Source of the DNA: Streptomyces sp. GQFP
GTDB lineage: Bacteria > Actinomycetota > Actinomycetes > Streptomycetales > Streptomycetaceae
DNA length: 64,000 nt
Reading direction: 5' to 3'
Assembly: GCF_021545335.1 (NCBI RefSeq)
Contig: NZ_CP089312.1
Span: forward strand, 6,820,001 to 6,884,000
Every line of letters begins with the position of its first letter. The stretch's first letter is position 1. This document shows positions 1-7,699 of the stretch, piece by piece. The position numbers and the translations under genes were made by a program. Under the pieces are notes generated by a model. It was not told the DNA's origin. It ran no database searches and saw nothing but the letters and a program-made list of their open reading frames with translations.

Positions 1-384
1 TACTCCCTCGGGGACGGCGAGGGCGGTCCGGAGGCCTCGGCCGTCGCCGTCGAGCAGCTCCTCGCCAACACCGGTCTGCCGGTCGGCGGCGACATCGTCG
101 ACGGCTCGACCCGGCCGAGCCTGCCGGTCAGCCTGCTCGTCGAGGCCGGTACGGCCGTCGTCAACATGCCGCAGCTCAACGCCCAGTGCACCCCGCCCCC
201 GGAGTGGCTCACCGCGGTCGGTGAACGGGGCTTCGCCTACCTGGTGTTCACCACCCGCCCCTGGCCCGAGGCCCAGCCCGGCAAGACCGTCGAGCCGGAG
301 GCCCTGGCCGCCTTCGCGGGCGCCGAGGAGACCCTCACCGCCGCGGCCCATGTCATCCTCCCGGCCCGCAGCCTGCGCAGCTGA
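1..384 (+). CDS. 3' end of a conserved streptomycete protein, possibly DUF5949 family (partial)
   Basis: The reading frame is open from the first base of the window and stops at 382-384, so only about 127 C-terminal residues are present. The product is soluble, with no membrane segment. Recognisable stretches are SLLVEAGTAVVNMPQLNAQC, EWLTAVGERGFAYLVFTTRP and the C-terminal VILPARSLRS. This pattern recalls the DUF5949 proteins of Streptomyces, whose function is unknown; that assignment is from memory and moderate at best. No catalytic motif is evident. A GC-rich hairpin follows 12 bases after the stop. Confidence 0.6.
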   Translation, partial: YSLGDGEGGPEASAVAVEQLLANTGLPVGGDIVDGSTRPSLPVSLLVEAGTAVVNMPQLNAQCTPPPEWLTAVGERGFAYLVFTTRPWPEAQPGKTVEPEALAAFAGAEETLTAAAHVILPARSLRS

Positions 385-395
385 CGGCCTGAGTC

Positions 396-422
396 CGGAG
401 CGGCGGACGGGGCCGCTCTCCG
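396..422 (+). terminator. hairpin after the first gene
   Basis: CGGAGCGGC (396-404) pairs with GCCGCTCTCCG (412-422) with a one-base bulge and a seven-base loop. There is no T-run, as is common for streptomycete terminators. It separates the partial gene from the secreted-protein gene. Confidence 0.35.
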
Positions 423-536
423 GGCTGATCTGACGACTAATGCACCACTCGGGGGAATCTTGAGCTGATGCGGTTCTCAGGATCGTTACGCGGTACGGAC
501 GAACTCCCCCGATTCCTGTAAAGGACCGTACTTGCC

Positions 537-1046
537 ATGAAGTCGACCACTCGAACCCTTGCCGCCGCCGTCCTCACCGGCGTGGCGGCGGCGGTGGGCG
601 CCGCGGCCCCCGCCGTCGCGGCCGACACGGTCCCCGTACCCGTACCGCTGGACGGCGTCGAGAAGTCCCTCAACGTGAACCTGCCCAAGGTCGGCGGCGA
701 ACTGCCGCTGCTGATGCCGGGCGTGCCCGAGGGGCCGCGCTATGTCGAGGGCCAGATGATCCCGGCCAGCGCGCTGCCGCAGGTGCCGCTCGGTGCCGCG
801 CTGCCCGGGCTGTCGGCCGAGACGCCGCTGCCGCAGGTGCTCGGGAAGGGCTTCGACGAGGCCGCCGTCAGCCTCCCCGCGGCCGACCTGCGGACCCTGA
901 CCCCCGGTCTGTCCGTGGAGACCCCGCTGACCGCGCCCAACCCCGAGGTGTTCGGCCTGCCGACGCTCAAGGAGCCCCAGGCCGCCGTACTCACCCCGCT
1001 GCTGCAGACGGCCCCGACGGGCGCCCTGGGACTCGGCTCGCTGTAG
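537..1046 (+). CDS. small secreted hypothetical protein (169 aa)
   Basis: The first 29 residues form a classical Sec signal: a basic start (MKSTTR), an alanine/valine-rich core and a cleavage region ending AVA-AD. The mature part of about 140 residues is rich in proline, leucine and valine, has no cysteine, and shows a loosely repeated PLPQV/PGLSVETPL pattern (GLSAETPLPQV near residue 92 and GLSVETPLTAP near residue 123). This suggests an extended or wall-associated protein rather than an enzyme. The ATG at 537 has AAAGGA 11 bases upstream. It resembles small secreted proteins common in Streptomyces, but I do not recognise a named family. It lies just upstream of melC1 on the same strand, 82 bases away. 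Confidence 0.7.
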   Translation: MKSTTRTLAAAVLTGVAAAVGAAAPAVAADTVPVPVPLDGVEKSLNVNLPKVGGELPLLMPGVPEGPRYVEGQMIPASALPQVPLGAALPGLSAETPLPQVLGKGFDEAAVSLPAADLRTLTPGLSVETPLTAPNPEVFGLPTLKEPQAAVLTPLLQTAPTGALGLGSL

Positions 1047-1128
1047 TCCACAGGCTGACGAACCGGACGCGCTGGCCACCGGGCGGTCGCATCACCGAAC
1101 GAACGGAACCAGGAGAGAGGCGAGAGTC

Positions 1129-1581
1129 TTGTTCGTCAGCAGAGTGCCCCGGGGCCCGGCGGGTCCCCCCGCCCGCTCCGGAACGCGGCGGGACGCGCTG
1201 CGCGCCCTGTGCGTGTCGGCCCTCGCCCTGGCCGTGGTCCCGGTCGTCGCCGCCGCGTGGCCCCGACGGGAGCCCGGCGACGAGGCGTCGTCCTTCGACG
1301 AGACGTACCGGGGCCGTCGGCTGCGGGGCATGAGGGCAGACGCCGGCCACATGACGCACGCCATGAGCACGCCCGGCGGCGGGCGGTGGCACGTCACCGT
1401 GGACGGGCGGCCCCTGCATCTGATGCGGCGCGCGGACGGGACGTATCTGAGCATGGTCGACCACTACCGCTCGTACCCCACGCCCCTGGAGGCGGCCCGC
1501 GCCGCCGTCGACGAGCTGGGCCCCGGGCGGCGGTTGACGGTCGAGGGCGGGGGAGGGGGCGGTCGTGGCGTACACGCGTAA
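1129..1581 (+). CDS. melC1: tyrosinase cofactor / copper chaperone MelC1
   Basis: MelC1 binds apo-tyrosinase, delivers copper and carries it through the Tat pathway. The 150-residue product has a long N-terminus with a twin arginine at residues 20-21 (TRRDALRAL), then a hydrophobic core ending near residue 43. The mature part has the family-typical segments GHMTHAMSTPGGG and LHLMRRADGTYLSMVDHY, with the histidines thought to bind copper, and ends in a glycine run. The TTG at 1129 was chosen because AGGAGAG lies about 13 bases upstream and a start here includes the whole Tat signal. The end overlaps melC2 by 17 bases, so the two are translationally coupled, as in other melC operons. Confidence 0.9.
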   Translation: MFVSRVPRGPAGPPARSGTRRDALRALCVSALALAVVPVVAAAWPRREPGDEASSFDETYRGRRLRGMRADAGHMTHAMSTPGGGRWHVTVDGRPLHLMRRADGTYLSMVDHYRSYPTPLEAARAAVDELGPGRRLTVEGGGGGGRGVHA

Positions 1582-2428
1582 GGACGTCAGCACGCTGACG
1601 CGGAGCGAGCGGCGGAGGTTCGTCGGGGCGCTGATGGAGATCAAACGGCGGGGCGAGTACGACGAGTTCGTCCGCACGCACATCGAGTACTACGTCTCCG
1701 ACGGCGAGGACGGGCTGCGTACGGCGCACATGGCGCCCTCCTTCCTGCCCTGGCACCGGCGGTTCCTGCTGGACCTGGAGGGGGCCCTGCAGCGCGTGGA
1801 CCCGTCGGTGACGTTGCCGTACTGGGACTGGACCCGGGACCGTACGGCGGCGGGGGTGCCCTGGAGCGAGGATCTGCTCGGCGGGACCGGGCGGGCCTCC
1901 GACCAGCGGGTCATGAGCGGGCCGTTCGCCTACGACCACGGCGACTGGACCATCAGGGAGAGCGTCACCGACGGTGAGTTCCTCACCCGGGACCTCGGCC
2001 GCGTCCGCCAGCCGCTCACGCTGCCGACCCGGCAGGATCTGGACGTGGCCCTCGACGATCCCGTCTACGACGTGTCGCCGTGGAACTCGACGTCCGCGAA
2101 GGGGTTCCGCAACAGGCTCGAAGGGTGGGGGAGCGGGCGCGGCCCCGGTTCCTGGCGCAACCACAACCGCGTCCACCGGTGGGTCGGCGGGCACATGGTC
2201 GGTGGCGCGTCTGTCAACGACCCGGTGTTCTGGCTGCACCACGCCTTCGTCGACCTGTGCTGGTCCCGCTGGCAGCGCCGGCACGGCTCGCGCTATCTGC
2301 CCGAGCGGCCGCCGGGGTTCGGCGACGCGCAGCGCGGCCGGGTCGTCGCCCGGCACGAGTCGCTGCCGCCGTGGGACGTGACACCGGATCAGCTGGAGGA
2401 GCACAGCCAGATCTATCGGTACGCGTGA
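1565..2428 (+). CDS. melC2: tyrosinase MelC2
   Basis: This binuclear type-3 copper monooxygenase oxidises tyrosine and other phenols to quinones, the route to melanin. The length of 287 residues is normal for the family. CuA ligands are H39, H55 and H64 (HMAPSFLPWHRRF). CuB ligands are H200 and H204 (NHNRVHRW) and H226 (DPVFWLHHAF). All six ligands are present, so the enzyme should be active. It has no signal peptide and relies on MelC1 for export. The GTG at 1565 overlaps the end of melC1. A strong terminator follows the stop by 17 bases, closing a two-gene operon. Confidence 0.95.
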   Translation: MAYTRKDVSTLTRSERRRFVGALMEIKRRGEYDEFVRTHIEYYVSDGEDGLRTAHMAPSFLPWHRRFLLDLEGALQRVDPSVTLPYWDWTRDRTAAGVPWSEDLLGGTGRASDQRVMSGPFAYDHGDWTIRESVTDGEFLTRDLGRVRQPLTLPTRQDLDVALDDPVYDVSPWNSTSAKGFRNRLEGWGSGRGPGSWRNHNRVHRWVGGHMVGGASVNDPVFWLHHAFVDLCWSRWQRRHGSRYLPERPPGFGDAQRGRVVARHESLPPWDVTPDQLEEHSQIYRYA

Positions 2429-2445
2429 CACGTACCGGAACATGC

Positions 2446-2482
2446 GCGAGAGCCCCGACGGTGGATCCGTCGGGGCTCTCGC
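2446..2482 (+). terminator. perfect-stem terminator of melC operon
   Basis: A 15-bp perfect stem (2446-2460 with 2468-2482, core GAGAGCCCCGACG) encloses a 7-base loop. It lies between convergent melC2 and the chaplin gene and can serve both strands. Confidence 0.85.
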
Positions 2483-2501
2483 GGTGTTCGCGTACGACAG
2501 G

Positions 2502-2789
2502 TCAGCTGCCGTAGCCGCCGGGGCCGGGGTTGCCCTTGTGGTCGTCGTCGCTGACGTTGACGCAGGTGTTGCCGAAGGCCGGGTTCAGCAGACCGATCAC
2601 GCTGATCGAGTTCCCGCACACGTTGACGGGTACGTGGACCGGGACCTGCAGGACGTTGCCGGACAGGACGCCGGGCGAGCCGACGGCCTCGGCCTGGGCA
2701 CCCGCGTCAGCCGTGGCCATACCGGCACCGCCGAGCACCACGGCACCGGTGCCGAGAGCGGCGACGGCAGCCTTCGCGATGCGAGACAT
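2502..2789 (-). CDS. short chaplin (95 aa)
   Basis: Chaplins are secreted amyloid-forming surfactants that let aerial hyphae break surface tension. The protein has a Sec signal (MSRIAKAAVAALG, cleavage near residues 27-29). It carries one chaplin domain from about residue 37 to 78: GSPGVLSGN, the valine/proline stretch, CGNSISVIGLLNPAFGNTC. The paired cysteines are C58 and C76. There is no C-terminal sortase signal, so it belongs to the short, diffusible class. A 17-residue acidic then glycine-rich tail (SDDDHKGNPGPGGYGS) follows the domain, which is longer than usual for short chaplins. The ATG at 2789 is preferred over a GTG one codon upstream because AAGGAG is six bases before it. Confidence 0.9.
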   Translation of the reverse strand: MSRIAKAAVAALGTGAVVLGGAGMATADAGAQAEAVGSPGVLSGNVLQVPVHVPVNVCGNSISVIGLLNPAFGNTCVNVSDDDHKGNPGPGGYGS

Positions 2790-2812
2790 CACGTTCTCCT
2801 TTGGTTCGATGA

Positions 2813-2839
2813 GTGCGGGCGCTCGACTCGCGCCCGCAC
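2813..2839 (-). other. hairpin in the chaplin 5' leader
   Basis: GTGCGGGCGC (2813-2822) and GCGCCCGCAC (2830-2839) form a perfect 10-bp stem with a 7-base loop. It lies about 10 bases upstream of the chaplin ribosome-binding site. It could stabilise the leader or affect initiation, or it could be an operator; the sequence alone does not decide. Confidence 0.4.
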
Positions 2840-3037
2840 TTCCCCTACAACGCGCCCGCTCACGCCTGGTAACGGCGTCGGGCCGGGCGTCACCCTTTTC
2901 GAAGCGCAGGGGTTGTCAGCCGCGTGTCGCCGCCCCGGGGTCGAGTACGCCGGGGACCAGCTCGCCCAGGACCGTTCGGGGCGCGCGGCTGAAGGGGCTC
3001 ACTTCCGCTCAGTCCACAGGGACGGTTAACCTCAGGC

Positions 3038-3223
3038 ATGGCATCCGACCAGGCCGAGCAGAACGAGCGGCAGCAGACCCAGAACGTGTTGCGGACCTTC
3101 GTAGGGGCGGACGGTCGTCTCGCGCGGCTCCCCGAGCACTTCGAGACCGGCGTGGAGTATCCGGAGCGGCTCGTCGACGAGCGGCTCCGCGTGTGGTGCG
3201 AGGTGGACGCCGACGCAGCCTGA
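3038..3223 (+). CDS. small hypothetical protein (61 aa), DUF2087-like fragment
   Basis: This is a short acidic soluble protein. The stretch NVLRTFVGADGRLARLP followed by FETGVEYPERLVDERL resembles the beginning and the later YPE/VNE segment of DUF2087 domains, with the helix between them missing. It may be a shortened family member or a relic; the similarity is judged by eye. Codon usage is normal for the region. There is no strong ribosome-binding site before the ATG. A hairpin with a short T-run follows 16 bases after the stop, which supports a real transcription unit. Confidence 0.5.
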   Translation: MASDQAEQNERQQTQNVLRTFVGADGRLARLPEHFETGVEYPERLVDERLRVWCEVDADAA

Positions 3224-3239
3224 GCGCTTCAACACCCTT

Positions 3240-3271
3240 GGCCCGCTTCCCGGATGACGGGGGAGCGGGCC
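3240..3271 (+). terminator. terminator after the 61-aa gene
   Basis: GGCCCGCTTCCCGG (3240-3253) pairs with CGGGGGAGCGGGCC (3258-3271) with minor mismatch, a 4-base loop and TTT after it. It isolates the conservon from upstream transcription. Confidence 0.65.
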
Positions 3272-3415
3272 TTTCCGTGCCCGAACGGTATCGGGTCCAT
3301 AACTGTCGTGGACCCGTTCGCGAATGCTGTGTGAAGGTCTCCAAGTGAGCGTAAGCGGAACCTTTTTGACGCTCTCTTGACTGCTAAGATCATCCCACTT
3401 TCAGTAGGCTGAGGC

Positions 3416-3577
3416 GTGCCGCGCGCACGGGGGACAGTCTCTAAGGGCCCCATCGCGAAGGAGTGGCTGAGTTGGTCCGCCGGTAAGGTTCGCCACCGGG
3501 CTGGGCCCGTGTTCCAGGCCGGACCCATCGGACTGCAACTGCTCCTGTCGCAAGGCGACTTGAAGAGAGTCTCATGA
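3416..3577 (+). CDS. possible upstream small ORF overlapping cvnA start
   Basis: From a GTG at 3416 an open frame encodes 53 residues (begins VPRARGTVSKGP, ends GDLKRVS). Its TGA overlaps the cvnA ATG as ATGA, the arrangement expected for translational coupling. GC at third codon positions is about 75 percent, below the local norm, and the ribosome-binding site is poor. It may be a regulatory leader peptide, or chance. The rest of the 3272-3573 interval has an AT-richer patch (3361-3395, with a TAAGAT hexamer) but no promoter with proper spacing that I can defend. Confidence 0.25.
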   Translation: MPRARGTVSKGPIAKEWLSWSAGKVRHRAGPVFQAGPIGLQLLLSQGDLKRVS

Positions 3578-4785
3578 CGTCATTGATCCAGGATCCACTG
3601 CTGTGGATCTTGCTCGTGGTCCTGGTCGCTGCGGTCGTCGCAGTGATGCGGGCCCGCAGAACCAACATGGCCCTCCGCAGGAAGAGCAACGACCTGCAGA
3701 GCGCCCGCGAAGCCGCGCAGAGCGACCGCGACCGCCTCTATGCGGAATACACCCAGCTGAACGCACAGCACGCCGGCGACCTCGCCGCGGTGCGCAAGGA
3801 TGCGGAGGAAGACACCAAGGCCGTCCTGAAGTCCGCGATGCGGACGCTCCAGGTCCTCGCCGACGAACAGCAGCTCATCATCGAGAAGTCGCAGCGCCGC
3901 TACGGCGACGACGAACAGGTCCTCGGCGACCTGATGATGATCGACCACACCAACAGCCAGTTCGGCCGCCGCGCCCAGGGCATCGCGGTGCTCTGCGGCG
4001 GCTGGCTCGGCCGGCGCGAGTCCACCGCCTCCGTGTACGACGTGGCCCGCAGTGCCCAGGGCCGCATCAAGCACTTCGACCGCGTCACCATCAACACGCA
4101 GGTGAACGTCTCGGTGGCCAGTCGGGCCGTCGAGCCCGTCGCGGTCGTCCTCGCCGAACTGCTCGCCAACGCCACCAACTACAGCGCGCCCGGCACCCGC
4201 GTCGACATCAACATCCAGGCCGTACCCACCGGGGTCTGCCTGATCGTCGACGACGCCGGCCTCGGGATGAACACCGAGGAGAAGGCGCGGGCCACCGTCC
4301 TGCTCTCCCCGCAGGCGCCGGTCGACATCACGAGCCTCGGCGACCCGCCGAAGTTCGGCTTCGCCGTGTCCGGGATGCTCGCCACCAGGTACGGCTTCAA
4401 GGTCTCGGTCGACTCGGTGTCCCCCTACGGCGGCGTACGGGCGGTGATTCTCTTGCCTGAGAACCTGTTGACGACGGACGTTCCCGAGCCCGAGGGCGGT
4501 GCCGCCAAGGCCGAACCCCAGGAGCCCGAGGCTCCTTCGGCCGCCCCGCAGCGGCTGACCCCGGTGGCCACGCCCGGCGGACCGCCGCGTCCGATCGGGA
4601 CGACGGCGGGCGGCCTGCCCAAGCGGCGGCGGCGCGGCAGCCCGGTCGCGGTGGTGCCCTCGCCTCAGGAGCCGGCCGAGCCGGAGTTCAACACAGAGGT
4701 GACGGCCTCACGTATCGGTGCGTTCCAGCGCGGAACGCTGCTTGGGCGGGATACGACCACCATGGAAGGACCACAGGACCAGTGA
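3574..4785 (+). CDS. cvnA: conservon sensor histidine-kinase-like protein CvnA
   Basis: CvnA proteins are membrane-associated sensor-kinase-like proteins that start the conservon, a streptomycete signalling cassette resembling a eukaryotic G-protein-coupled complex. This one is 403 residues. It has one transmembrane helix at about residues 8-24, a coiled-coil/dimerisation region at 30-110, then an HATPase domain with the N-box ELLANATNYSAPGTRV and the DDAGLGMN nucleotide-binding segment. A proline-rich tail lies beyond about residue 300. No large extracellular sensor domain is present, so it is the short CvnA type. The ATG at 3574 has a purine-rich GAAGAGAG site before it. The stop overlaps the cvnB GTG (GTGA), so translation is coupled. 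Confidence 0.92.
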   Translation: MTSLIQDPLLWILLVVLVAAVVAVMRARRTNMALRRKSNDLQSAREAAQSDRDRLYAEYTQLNAQHAGDLAAVRKDAEEDTKAVLKSAMRTLQVLADEQQLIIEKSQRRYGDDEQVLGDLMMIDHTNSQFGRRAQGIAVLCGGWLGRRESTASVYDVARSAQGRIKHFDRVTINTQVNVSVASRAVEPVAVVLAELLANATNYSAPGTRVDINIQAVPTGVCLIVDDAGLGMNTEEKARATVLLSPQAPVDITSLGDPPKFGFAVSGMLATRYGFKVSVDSVSPYGGVRAVILLPENLLTTDVPEPEGGAAKAEPQEPEAPSAAPQRLTPVATPGGPPRPIGTTAGGLPKRRRRGSPVAVVPSPQEPAEPEFNTEVTASRIGAFQRGTLLGRDTTTMEGPQDQ

Positions 4786-5183
4786 ATCCCGATCTGTCGT
4801 GGGTGCTGAACGATGTGCTGCAAGTCCGCGGCGCCCGTCACGCGATCCTCGTATCGGCCGACGGCCTCCTGCTGGAGCGGTCCAGTGACATCGAGCGCGA
4901 CGAGGCGGAGACCAACGCCGCCGCGATGAGCTCGATGCAGTCCCTCAGCCGGGCCGTCGCCCCCTTCGTCGGCTCCGGACGCGGTCTGTGGAAGCAGACC
5001 CTGATCGAGTACGACGGCGGCTGGATCTTCCTGATCGCCGCGGGCAGCGGTGCCTACCTCGCCGTGTCGGCCGCGCTGGACGTCGACATGGAGGCCATGT
5101 CCTTCCGGATGCAGCAGCAGGTGGGCGCGCTCGGCAAGGCGATGACCACCCCGCCGCGTCAGAACGCCGGTGCGGACGCATGA
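4782..5183 (+). CDS. cvnB: roadblock/LC7 protein CvnB
   Basis: This 133-residue single-domain roadblock/LC7 protein belongs to the group that acts as scaffold or GTPase regulator with the Ras-like CvnD. The fold signature is visible: VRGARHAILVSADGLLLERS, the helical SMQSLSRAVAPFVG segment, and GGWIFLIAAGSGAYLAVSA. The GTG start overlaps the end of cvnA, and the stop overlaps the cvnC ATG (ATGA). It works next to CvnD at the membrane in the conservon model. Confidence 0.93.
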   Translation: MNPDLSWVLNDVLQVRGARHAILVSADGLLLERSSDIERDEAETNAAAMSSMQSLSRAVAPFVGSGRGLWKQTLIEYDGGWIFLIAAGSGAYLAVSAALDVDMEAMSFRMQQQVGALGKAMTTPPRQNAGADA

Positions 5184-5560
5184 ACGCCCACGGCGAGGAA
5201 GCTCCGGTCACGGTCACCAGCGACTTCGTCCGCTCGTACGTCATCACGGGCGGGCGGCGGCTGCCGACCGCCGATGACCTGTCCCTGCACACCCTGGTCA
5301 CCCTGGCTCCCGAACGGGAACTGCCGCTCGGCGCCAGCCCCGAGGTACGGGCCATCTGGGACCTGTGCGGCGGCGGCTACCTCTCCGTCGCGGAGGTCGC
5401 CGCGCACCTGACGCTCCCGGTGGGCGTCGCCCGGCTCCTGCTGACCGATTTATTCGAACAGGGTCATCTCCTGCGCCGTGCCGCGCCCCCACGCGCCCAG
5501 TCCGTCGACAGAGGAATCATCGAAAAGGTGCTGCATGGACTCGAATCCCTCTACGGCTGA
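5180..5560 (+). CDS. cvnC: DUF742 protein CvnC
   Basis: This 126-residue DUF742 protein is the third conservon component. Typical segments are RSYVITGGRRLP at 17-28, the LVTLAPERELPLG stretch, and a winged-helix-like part (LSVAEVAAHLTLPVGVARLLLTDL) followed by a C-terminal helix. Its biochemical role is unknown; it may link CvnA to the GTPase. The ATG at 5180 overlaps the cvnB stop, and the end overlaps cvnD by 26 bases. Longer in-frame starts would lie inside cvnB and are not needed. Confidence 0.92.
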   Translation: MNAHGEEAPVTVTSDFVRSYVITGGRRLPTADDLSLHTLVTLAPERELPLGASPEVRAIWDLCGGGYLSVAEVAAHLTLPVGVARLLLTDLFEQGHLLRRAAPPRAQSVDRGIIEKVLHGLESLYG

Positions 5561-6128
5561 GACGATCTACGTCTCAGACGCGGTGACCACCACCGCGAAG
5601 ATCCTTGTCGTAGGGCACTTCGCGGTGGGCAAGACCACGTACATCGGCTCGCTGTCGGAGATCACCCCGCTGCGCACCGAGGAGAAGATGACGCAGGCGT
5701 CCGCCCACGTGGACGACCTCAAGGGCGCGCCGGACAAGGTGACGACCACGGTCGCGCTGGACTTCGGCCGGCTCACGCTGAGCGAGGAACTGGTGCTGTA
5801 CCTGTTCGGTACGCCCGGTCAGCAGCGCTTCATGCAGCTGTGGGAGGACATGGCCCGCGGCGCGCTCGGAGCCCTGCTCCTGGTCGACCCGTCCCGGCTG
5901 GCCGAAACGTTTCCGGTGATCGACCTGGTCGAGAAGTACGGCCTGGAGTACGCCATCGCCGTCAACACCTTCGACCCGGAGGGCGGCGAGTTCGACGAGG
6001 ACGAGATCCGCGAGGCCCTCGACCTGCTGCCCGACACCCCGGTCGTCTACTGCGACGCCCGGGACCCGAAGTCGTCCGCGAGAGCGCTGATCGCCCTCGT
6101 GCAGCACCTGCTCGCCCGCGCGGCCTGA
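5535..6128 (+). CDS. cvnD: Ras-like GTPase CvnD
   Basis: This 197-residue small GTP-binding protein is the switch of the conservon. The P-loop GHFAVGKTT lies near residues 27-35. The G3 region is FGTPGQQRF rather than DxxG, as in other conservon and MglA-like GTPases. The base-specificity region AVNTFD replaces NKxD. The ATG at 5535 was chosen because AAAGGTG lies just upstream and it gives the standard family length; an in-frame start further upstream would add residues that are out-of-frame cvnC sequence. It is co-transcribed with cvnABC and followed 76 bases later by the P450 gene. Confidence 0.92.
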   Translation: MDSNPSTAETIYVSDAVTTTAKILVVGHFAVGKTTYIGSLSEITPLRTEEKMTQASAHVDDLKGAPDKVTTTVALDFGRLTLSEELVLYLFGTPGQQRFMQLWEDMARGALGALLLVDPSRLAETFPVIDLVEKYGLEYAIAVNTFDPEGGEFDEDEIREALDLLPDTPVVYCDARDPKSSARALIALVQHLLARAA

Positions 6129-6204
6129 GCACAGGGCTCCGCACAAGGTTTTTCCTCACCCCCGTCCCCCGCCCCCGAGGCGTGGGGAACCCAAAGGAAC
6201 CTCC

Positions 6205-7575
6205 ATGGACATACAGCACGCGGGTGCCACGCCGAGCGCTCCCGCCAGATGCCCCATGCACGGCGCCGACTTCGCCGCCGACCCGCAGGGCAGCTACGAC
6301 AAGTTGCGCGCCCACGGCCCGGCGGCACCCGTCGAGCTGGCACCGGGCGTGGACGCCACGCTCGTCGTCCAGCACGAGATGGCCCTCAGGGTGCTCCAGA
6401 ACACCACCCTGTTCGCCCGTGACTCGCGCCGCTGGGCCGCCCTGAACGAGGGCCGCATCTCCCTGGACAGCCCCGTCCTGCCGATGATGGCGTACCGGCC
6501 CAACGTCCTGTTCACCGACGGCGCGGTGCATCTGCGGCTGCGCAAGGCCGTCACCGAGAGCCTCGCCAAGCTGAACATCAGCCGCATCCGGCGGGACGTC
6601 GAGCCCATCGCCGACTATCTGATCGACCAGTTCAGCGAGCGGGGCCGGGCCGACCTCCTCAACGACTACGCCAAGCTGATCCCGCTGCTGCTGTTCAACA
6701 AGATGTTCGGCTGCCCGGCCGACATCGGCGACCGCCTCAACACCGGTATGTCCGCCATGTTCGACGGCCAGGACGACGCCATCAAGGGCATCGAGATCGT
6801 CGCCACCTGCCTCCAGGAGCTGATCACGCTCAAGCGCCGCGAGCCCGGCGACGACGTGACCTCCTGGCTGATCCAGCACTCGGCGGGCCTCAACGACGAG
6901 GAACTCCGGGACCAGCTGATCGTGCTGATGGGCGCGGGCCTGGAGCCCCAGCGCAACCTCATCGCCAGCTCGCTGCTCCTGCTGCTGTCCGACGGTCCGT
7001 CGGAGCGCGGCAGCGGCATGCTGGTCGAGGAAGCCATCGACCACGTGCTGTGGAACAACCCGCCCATCGCCAACTACGCGACGCACTACCCGCTGCAGGA
7101 CGTCGACCTCGGCGGCGTACCCGTCGACGCGAACACCCCGGTCGTCATCAGCTTCGCCGCCGCCAACAGCGACCCGGCCCTCAACGAGGCCCGGCAGATG
7201 GCCAGCAAGGGCGCCCACCTGGCCTTCGGCGCGGGCCCGCACGCCTGCCCCGCCAAGGACCCGGCCCTGGTCATCGCGCTCACGGCGATCGAGAAGATCC
7301 TCAACGCGCTGCCCGACCTGACCCTCTCGGTCCCGCAGGACAGCCTGCTGTGGCGGCCCGGCCCCTTCCACCGCGCGCTGGTCTCGCTGCCGGTGCGGTT
7401 CAGCCCGACGCCGGCCACGCGGATCGCGGCGGCCATGCGCAACCAGGCCCCGATGCCCGCGGCGACGGACCCGGTACACCGTCCGGCCCCGCAGCAGGCG
7501 GCGGCCCCGGCGGCCCGTCAGGAACAGCGCAAGAAGGGATTCTGGAGCTCCTTCCTCGATGTCTTCCGGCTCTGA
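6205..7575 (+). CDS. cvnE: conservon cytochrome P450 (CYP157-like)
   Basis: This 456-residue cytochrome P450 is the last gene of the conservon. The heme-binding loop FGAGPHAC has its thiolate at C348. The K-helix ExxR motif is absent: the aligned position reads HVLW in EEAIDHVLWNNPP. The I-helix also lacks the usual AGxxT, reading MGAGLEPQ. Loss of ExxR is a known property of the CYP157 family found in streptomycete conservons, so this is probably a CYP157 member and not a damaged gene. A 60-residue extension rich in Ala, Pro and Gln ends FWSSFLDVFRL, possibly an anchoring helix. Its substrate is unknown. An AAAGGAACC site precedes the ATG. Confidence 0.9.
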   Translation: MDIQHAGATPSAPARCPMHGADFAADPQGSYDKLRAHGPAAPVELAPGVDATLVVQHEMALRVLQNTTLFARDSRRWAALNEGRISLDSPVLPMMAYRPNVLFTDGAVHLRLRKAVTESLAKLNISRIRRDVEPIADYLIDQFSERGRADLLNDYAKLIPLLLFNKMFGCPADIGDRLNTGMSAMFDGQDDAIKGIEIVATCLQELITLKRREPGDDVTSWLIQHSAGLNDEELRDQLIVLMGAGLEPQRNLIASSLLLLLSDGPSERGSGMLVEEAIDHVLWNNPPIANYATHYPLQDVDLGGVPVDANTPVVISFAAANSDPALNEARQMASKGAHLAFGAGPHACPAKDPALVIALTAIEKILNALPDLTLSVPQDSLLWRPGPFHRALVSLPVRFSPTPATRIAAAMRNQAPMPAATDPVHRPAPQQAAAPAARQEQRKKGFWSSFLDVFRL

Positions 7576-7638
7576 GGACCAACTGCCCACCCACTTAGGC
7601 CGATCGGGCCGGTCGATCCTGTCGGGCCGGCTTGCGCG

Positions 7639-7680
7639 AGCGCCCTGTGCCCGAGGTTCCTGCCTCGGACACAGGGCGCT
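7639..7680 (+). terminator. bidirectional terminator between cvnE and TetR gene
   Basis: AGCGCCCTGTG (7639-7649) pairs perfectly with CACAGGGCGCT (7670-7680), extended by CCGAGG/CCTCGG around a 6-base loop. It lies between convergent genes. Confidence 0.85.
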
Positions 7681-7699
7681 TCGCTGTTCCCGCCCGTCC

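Noticed and set aside
3361..3410. Standard promoter TTGACG...TAAGAT before cvnA
   Set aside because: The spacing is only 13 bases, too short for a normal sigma-70-type promoter; no better pair could be defended.
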